Assembly (NCBI RefSeq): GCF_040822065.1
Contig: NZ_CP162005.1
Location: 186,001 to 250,000, forward strand
Length of the DNA stretch: 64,000 nt
Source: Pedobacter sp. WC2423
Lineage (GTDB): Bacteria; Bacteroidota; Bacteroidia; Sphingobacteriales; Sphingobacteriaceae
Reading direction: 5' to 3'
The translations under genes were made by a program, and so were the position numbers. The notes under the pieces were generated by a model, which did no database searches, was not told where the DNA came from, and saw only the letters and a list, made by a program, of their open reading frames with translations. Shown piece after piece: positions 53,101 to 62,100 of the stretch; positions within the stretch are counted from its first letter, which is position 1, and every line of letters starts with the position of its first letter.

Positions 53101-56100
53101 AAAACAAGTTACCGGTAAAATGGCACATCCTCAATGGGAAACCTTTGGTTCAGCAATAGGCAATCAAACGCCTGTTTCTCAACCACTGTCTGTTGCCGGA
53201 ATCATTCAGGATGATCAGCTCGTACTTTACTGGAGTTACAGCAATAAACATTTCCAGAGCGAAAGTGTAGAAGAAATGGCAGCGGCTTATCTTGAAAACC
53301 TGGAATCGCTAATCAAACATTGTATTGAACAGCAGGAGGTAAATAACTATACACCTGCCGATTTTGGATTAGCAGGCGCAGTGAGCATTGAGGAATTAGA
53401 TCAGTTCCTGGACGAAAACTTTGAAGGCAAGCCGCGCAGAGCACAAATAGAAAGTGTTTACAGGTTGAGTGGTTTACAAGAAGGAATGTTGTTCCATGGC
53501 ATATTTGATGCGCAGACCAGTTCTTCTTATGTAGAGCAGTTTTCAGGAGAATTAACTGATCTGGATACGGATGCTTTCATACAAAGCTGGAACTACTTGC
53601 TGAAACAACACAGTGTGCTTAGAAGTGGGTTTTATGCCAATGCTTTTGCTATCCCTGTCCAGTGTGTTTACCAGGAAATCGAAATGCCGATTACGCTGGT
53701 TGATTATAGTGGTAAAACTGCTAAACAACAGCAGAAGGCTATCCGTGATTATGAAAAAGCAGACCTGAAAAAAGGATTTGACTTCACCACGGCCCCGCTG
53801 ATGCGTATCTTCCTGATGAAGCTGAGTGAGACTAAATACCAGCTCTGCTGGACGTATCACCACATTTTAGTGGATGGATGGTCTATGCCTGTATTGATGG
53901 GAGAATTGTTAAAAGCCTATGAATTAATATCGGCAGGTAAACAATTGCCTTTACCAGCGGCAGACCGTTATGAAGATTATATCCGTTACATCGAAAACCG
54001 CGATGCAGTTAAAGGAGAAGATTACTGGCGGAATTATTTAGCAAATGTGAGTGAAGGTACCTTGTTGCCATTTATTAGTGCAACAACAGAACGGAATAAA
54101 GGAATAGGCGTATACAGTACCCATCATCTGGTGCTGGATACTGAAATGACTTCCCGTTTGTCGAAGTATGCACAGCGTCACCGTATTACCATGAATACGC
54201 TGGTACAAGGTGTCTGGGCTTATCTTTTATACCGCTATACCGGCCGTTCTGAAGTAACCTATGGTGTTACCGTATCGGGAAGACCTGACAATTTACCTGG
54301 TGTAGAACGTGCCGTAGGAATGTATATCAATACCTTGCCTTTGCGGGCAAAGGTAGATGAATCACAGTCTGTCCCTGCATGGTTGCAAACGATCCAGGGA
54401 GAGCAGTTGGAAAGCCGTGAATATCAGCATATCGCATTGAACGAGATTCAGCGCTGGGCCGGTATTCCGGGAGATCTTTTTGACAGTTTACTGGTCTATG
54501 AAAATTATCCAAGCAACCCGATTACTACGCCATCGCTTAGTTTACAGGTTGATCAGGTAAGAAAAGAAGAACATACCAATTATCCTCTTGGTGTAGCCGT
54601 AATGGTTGCAGAAGAAATCACGGTATATTTCAGTTATAATACTTCATTACTCACTAAAGGGTATATGGAGGCTATTGCAGGGCATTTTGAACAGGCCATC
54701 CTCGGTATGACCAGTGCTGATAACCTCTTGTTGAAAGACATTGAAATAATGTCTGCCCCTGAAAAAGAGCAAATAATTCATACTTTCAATGCTACGGCCT
54801 CTGTTTTCCCTGAAGCAAATACAATTATCGATCAGTTCAATGCACAGGTGGCGCGTACGCCAGATGCTCCTGCATTTATTACAGATCTGGTGACCATGAC
54901 TTATCAGGAGCTGGATCAGCAGGCAGGCCGTCTGGCAAATTACTTGCTTGATCAGGGCGTTGGCGCAGAAACACTGGTGCCTTTATGTCTGGAAAGATCT
55001 CCTGAAATGGTAATCAGTATTATGGCAATCCTGAAAGCAGGGGCAGCCTATATTCCGATAGATCCTGATTATCCGCAAGACAGAATCCGTTTCATGCTCG
55101 AAGATACTGCTTCTACCGTAATGATCAGCAGTAGTCAATGTGCAGGTTCCTTACCCGCTGATGGTCTTAAAGTCATTCAGCCGGATATTGAATGGGAGCA
55201 GATTAATAAATATGACTCCGTTACTGAGATTATGCTAAGTCCGGATAACCTGGCTTACGTGATTTATACTTCCGGTTCTACAGGTAAACCAAAAGGTGTA
55301 CTGATAGAACACAGAGGCGTGGTGAGCCTGGCTTTAAGTCAGCAGCACGCGCTATATCTGACCGAAGGAACCAGATGTTTGCAATTCGCTTCTTTTGGCT
55401 TCGATGCATCCTGCTATGAAGTATTTAATACCCTGCTCAGTGGGGGAATACTGATTCTGCCACAAAAAGAAGACCTGCTTTCTGAGGAAAGTTTTGGTGC
55501 TTTTGTTCAACGACATGGGGTAGAGGTGGTTCTTTTACCGCCATCTTATCAGCATCTTGTTAAAGATGTTCTGGGGCCAATTACTACGATTATTTCAGGA
55601 GGTGAGGCGCTGAACAGAGAAGATGTACGCTATATCAGTGCTAAAGGAGTACGGGTGCTGAATGCTTATGGCCCTACAGAAAATACGGTAGTAACTACGC
55701 TGACTGATCAGCCTATCCGGGAAGACAACGTCGTTGTGATCGGCAAACCGATAGCTAATGTACAGACTTATATCCGGGCTGAAAATGGACAATTATGTCC
55801 GGTAGGTGTAGCCGGTGAGCTCTGCGTGGGTGGAATTGGTGTTGCCCGTGGTTATCTGAACCGTGCAGAGTTAACAGCCGAAAAATTCATTGCAGACCCT
55901 TATTCAACTCAGAAAGATGCTCGTTTATACCGTACAGGTGATCTTGCACGCTTCTTGCCGGATGGTAATATCGAATACCTGGGCCGTATGGATGACCAGG
56001 TAAAAGTGAGAGGGTTCCGTATTGAATTGGGTGAAATTGAAGCAGAGCTGCAATTGTGCAGCCTGGTCAATGCAGCTGTTGTAGCGATTAAACCCGATTT

Positions 56101-59100
56101 GAATGGAAACAGCAGATTGGTCGGTTATATTATTCCTGAGGGAGATTTTGATAAGGAGGCTATTATCGCTTACCTGAAAGAAAAACTACCGGAGTATATG
56201 GTGCCAGCTATATTGCTGTTCATAGACAAAATACCTTTAACTCCAAACGGTAAGGTGGATAGAAAAGCTCTTCCACAACCCGATAACGATGCTTTAATTA
56301 AGGGTAATTATGTTGCTCCGAGAAATTTACTGGAAGAAAAAATTGCCTTTATCTGGCAGGATTTACTGTCTGTATCCAGGGTTGGCATACAGGATGACTT
56401 TTTTGAGCTTGGTGGTCATTCGCTGCTTGCGATGCGTGTTATTTCAGCGCTTCGTAAAACATTACAAGCCGAGATAACAGTTAAAACCCTGTTTACACAT
56501 AAAACAATAGCTGAATTAGCGGTTTATATTAGTGAACAAGCTCCGCATACGGCCAGAGCAGCTATTGAGCAAAAACCAAGACCTGAAAATATCCCGCTTT
56601 CTTTCAATCAGGAAAGATTATGGTTTATCGACCAGCTGGAAGGCAGTATTCATTACCATATTCCTGCTGCATTGAGGTTAAAAGGACAGCTCAACATTGT
56701 TGCGCTGGAACAAGCTATACGTCAGCTGATCAATCGTCATGAGGTATTACGTACTGTAATGCTTGAAGAAGATGGAAAAGCCCGTCAGCATATCATGCCT
56801 GCACATTTATGGCATTTAAAGGTCACCGATCTGATCCATCAGCCGCAGGGTTCATTGCATGATGATATTCGTGAACTGATCATGGAGCCGTTTAATCTGG
56901 CTGCAGATCATATGCTTCGCGCAAATCTGATCTTACTGAAGACTGAGGTTTCAGTATTGGTGCTGACGATGCACCATATCGCTGCTGATGGATGGTCGGT
57001 AAGTATCCTGGTGAATGAACTTGCAACTTATTATGAGGCTTTTACTTCTGGTAAAGCACCTGAATTACCTGAATTGGCTATTCAATATGCAGATTTCGCA
57101 ATCTGGCAAAGGGAACAACTGACACCGGTGCTGCTCGATCAACAGTTGAGTTACTGGAAAAAGCAATTGAGTGGAATAGAACCTCTTCAGTTGCCGGCAG
57201 ATTTCCAGCGCCCGGCCATGCAAAGTAAAAATGCAGCGAGTTATGCTTTTGTCCTTAAACCTGAGATGCTGGAACAGCTTCATGCCCTTTCGCGTCAACA
57301 GGATACCACGTTATTTATGACTTTACTGGCTGTTTTCAAAGTGTTGCTGTCACGTTATAGCGGGCAGGAAGATATTTGTGTAGGGACTTCGATTGCGGGC
57401 AGGGTACAGCAGGAAACTGAAAAACTGATAGGATTCTTTGTGAATACGTTAGCTCTTCGCAGTCTTCCTGATCAGGATGTTTCTTTCCGGACATTTGTTC
57501 ATCAGGTCAAAGAAACTACACTTGATGCTTATGAAAATCAGGAACTTCCATTTGAAAAAGTAGTGGAGGCAGTGGTAAAAGAAAGAGATCTGAGCCGCAC
57601 GCCTTTATTCCAGGTGATGTTTGAGTTGCATAATACGCCTGAAATGCCGGAATTGAGTCTTGGGGAAGTTGTGGTTTCATCAGAAGACATTGATGCGGCT
57701 ACGGCTCAGTTTGACATGACTGTAAACCTGCTGGAAAGCAATGGCGAATTAAATGGATATATTACTTATTGTACAGATTTGTATAGTGAAGCAACGATTG
57801 AACGCTTAAGCATACATTTCGAAACTTTACTGCAGGCAGTTATTACCTCACCTGATAGTCTTTTAGGACAGCTTCCAATGTTGACCAGCGCAGAAGAACA
57901 GCAACTGCTGAACGTGTTTAACGCGACAGAAACTGCTTATCCGCAAGATCAAACGGTTATAGCTATTTTTGAAGCTAAAGTTTTAAGCTATCCTTTATCA
58001 CCGGCATTGGTGTTTGAAAACCAGGTTTATACTTATCAGGAGTTAAATGAACGCACTAATCAGCTTGCAGGCTATCTGCGCGATAAGGGAGTTACAATTG
58101 ACACCTTAGTACCGGTTTGTTTAGCACGTTCGGCAGAAATGGCTGTAGCCATTTTAGGAGTGCTGAAAGCAGGAGGAGCTTATGTTCCGATTGATCCTGG
58201 TTACCCTGAAGAAAGGATTGCCTTTATGCTCGAAGATACCAATGCTTCGGTTGTGATCACGACCAGTGATTTGAAAACAAGTATCGGGGCTTTTGCTTCA
58301 GCAGATACTATTTTGCTGGATACTGATTGGGATAAGATCAGTACATGGGCAATGACTGTACCTTTAAACCCTGCGAAACCTGGCGATCTGGCTTATGTGA
58401 TTTATACTTCTGGTTCTACCGGAAAACCGAAAGGGGTAATGGTAGAGCATGCGGGTATGCTGAATCACCTTTATGCTAAAATCAATGATTTACAATTAAC
58501 AGCAGAAACAGTAGTTGCCTTTACGGCTTCATATACTTTTGATATTTCGGTTTGGCAGCTGTTCTCAGCCTTGCTTTGCGGAGGTAAAACCGTGATTTAT
58601 TCATCAGCAAAAATCCTGGAACCAGCCATGCTGATTGATGCAGTGGAGACTGACGGAATTACCATTTTAGAGTTGGTTCCTTCTTATTTGAGTGCTGTAT
58701 TACAAGAGCATACGATGGCTCACCTAAACAAATTGTCTTACTTGTTAGTAACAGGAGAGGCGGTCAGTCAGCCTTTATTGGCGTTATGGTTTGCCCATCC
58801 GAATTACGGTCGTATCCCGGTTGTAAATGCTTACGGGCCAACTGAAGCATCGGATGATATCTGTCACCATATTATGCATGAGGCTCCTTCAAGGATCAAT
58901 GTCCCTGTAGGAAAACCAGTACAGAATATGCGAATTTATGTGTTGTCTTCGGGCGATCAGCTTTGCCCTGTGGGGGTACCTGGAGAGATCTGCGTGGCAG
59001 GAATCGGGGTGTCCAGGGGTTATCTGAACAGGGCAGATCTGACTGCTTCGCGTTTTGTACCTACTCCATTTGAGTCGACAGGCAGAATGTACCGTACTGG

Positions 59101-62100
59101 AGATCTAGGCCGCTGGTTACCTGATGGAACAGTAGAATATCTGGGCCGTATGGATGACCAGGTGAAAATCCGCGGTTTCCGTATCGAGCTTGGAGAGATT
59201 GAAAATGTATTACTGCAGCACGATGCAATCTTGCAGGCAGCGGTAATTGTTAAAACTGACGAGAGTGGAAACAAACGTTTAGTTGCCTACGTGGTTACTG
59301 AAGGTGATTTTGACAGAGAGGCAACGGTAAGCTGGTTGAAGAATCATTTACCGGAATATATGGTTCCTGGTCTTTTTGTTGCGATGGATGAACTGCCACT
59401 AACGGGTAACGGGAAAATAGATCGTAAAGGTTTACCTGATCCGGATATGGGCTCCTTACAGACCGGCACTTATACCGCGCCACGTAATGAACAGGAGACG
59501 ATTCTGGCTGAGATCTGGCAAGAACTCCTGCATATTCCTGAAATAGGGATTTATGATAATTTCTTTGAACTGGGCGGAGATTCGATTATTACGATCCAGG
59601 TAGTCAGCCGTGTACGCCGTGCAGGTTTCAGTCTGCATCCGCGTGATCTGTTTATCCATCAGACCATTGCAGGTTTATCTGCTTGTATGGAAGCAGAAGC
59701 TGCAAGCGCATCTTCAGGTGAACAAGGGCTGTTGGAAGGAGAGAGTGGTTTACTGCCAATCCAGCAACATTATTTTGAATCGGGGGCTACAGAATTATCT
59801 CACTACAATCAGAGTGTATTCCTGAGTATCGGTAAAAGTATCACCGCATCGAGGTTGACTGAAGTGATCAGTCAGCTAGTCGGGGCACATGATGCATTAC
59901 GTTTTGTATATGAGCACTCAGGAGGGCATTGGAGACAGACTTACGGCATGAAGGCTGGGTCACTTGAAATAAATGATCTGAGAAGCTTAAAATCGTTAGA
60001 ACTGGCAAATACTATCGCTGCTCACAATGACAGATATCAAGCTAGTCTGGATATTTTGAAAGGAACACTTCTACGTGCGGTACTGATCCTGACTCCGGAT
60101 ACCACACCACAAAATCGTTTACTGCTGGTGGTTCACCACCTTGCGGTTGATGGAGTTTCGTGGCGTATCCTGCTGGAAGATTTTGAGCAGCTGTTGGCAC
60201 AAAAACCATTGCCACAATACAAGACCGCTTCTTACCGTCAGTGGCATCAGGCAATGCTGGATTATAGTGCCAAAACAAGCTTACAGAATCAGCGTGGATA
60301 CTGGGAAAATGTAGTGGCGTCAGCCACGCCATTGCGTACCATTCTTGCAGGACCAGCAGCGGTAACCGGTGCGGAAATAAAGCAGCATTCTACAAAATTA
60401 GATGCCTTGCGAACCCGCCAGTTATTGCAGGATGTACCCCGTGCTTACCATACAGTAATCAATGATTTATTACTAACTGCGCTAGCACAGACTTTGACTA
60501 CTTGGAATAAACATTCCACTGTGGTGATTGGTTTAGAAGGTCATGGCAGGGAAGACTTTATTCCGGGTGTTGACATCAGCCGTACAGTAGGCTGGTTCAC
60601 TAGTTTATACCCGGTTATGCTGTCTGTTGTTCCGGGTGCAGCAGCTGGTTTACAGTTGAAACATGTTAAAGAACAACTACGGTTAGTTCCGGATAAAGGT
60701 CTGGGTTACGGAATTTTAAAATATATGGCTCATGTTTCTGCTTTGCAGGGAACTGATCCGTGGCAAGTAGAGTTTAATTACCTCGGACAACTGGATAACC
60801 TGGTCAGAGAACAGGACAATCCATTGCTGTCAGGTGCATCAGAATCTTCGGGTAAAGCGATCTCTGGCAGTCATCCTGTCAGGGAGCTACTGTCGATAAA
60901 CAGCCAGGTACAGGGTGGAGAATTGCAGGTGAACTGGAGTTTTAGCAGCCTTCATTTTACGCCGGAAGCTATCGCAGAAATGTCATCAGCTTACCTGGAA
61001 AATCTGGAAAATCTGATCGCACATTGCATCACTGTAGAGACCCCGGTATTCACGCCTTCAGACTATAACCTTGGCGAAGAAATCACGAACGAAGAGCTGG
61101 ATAAATTCCTGGATGCAGACCATCACGGCATGCCGCGGAAATTGCAGTTGGAAAGTATATCAAGGTTGAGTGGTTTACAGGAAGGGATGCTTTTCCACAG
61201 TTTATATGATGACCATGCAGGTGCCTATATTGAACAATTTACTACGGTACTTACCGATGTTGAACCAGCAATTTTTACTAAAAGCTGGGATCAGTTATTG
61301 AAGAATCATAGTATTCTGCGCAGTGGATTCTATTACAATGAATTCAAAATACCAGTACAATGTGTTTACCGCGACGTGAAAATACCGGTGAATGTGGTGG
61401 ATTGCAGCGAAATGAGTAAAGAGGAACAGGAGCGGTTTATCCATAATTATGAACAGACTGACCGTTTACAGGCATTTGAGCTGACAGCTGCACCACTCAT
61501 ACGCATTTGTCTGATCCGTATGGATGAGAACCGTTACAGGTTATTCTGGACTTATCATCACGTATTGCTGGATGGCTGGTCACTTGCTGTCTTACTCGGA
61601 GAGTTACTTCAGGTTTATGAACAGCTGGTTACTGGTCAAACCGGGCTGGCAGCTTCTGAAGATCGTTATGAAGACTATATCCGCTATATTGAGCGTCAGG
61701 ATAAGGAAGAAGCAACACACTACTGGAAGAAATATCTGGACGGTCTGGACGAGCCAAGTTTACTGCCTTTCATCAGTACTTCGGCAGATCGTACCAAAGG
61801 AATTGGTTTATATCAGGATAAACACCTGCCTGTTGACCGGGAAACAACAGCCCGGATTACTCGTTATGTACAGCGTAACCATATTACCCTGAATACGTTA
61901 ATGCAAGGGGTGTGGGCGTACTTATTGTCCCGTTATACTGGCAATAAAGACGTAGTTTATGGGGTAATTGTTTCTGGCCGCCCGGATGACCTGCCAGGCG
62001 TAGAACAGCGTATAGGTATGTATATCAATACCTTGCCTTTACGTGCTTCTACAGCAACTATAAAACCTGTTTCAACTTGGTTACAGGAAATCCAGGCCGA

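Noticed and set aside
61524..61892. Plus-strand open frame of 122 codons inside the NRPS gene
   Set aside because: It overlaps a condensation domain out of frame and has no independent features.
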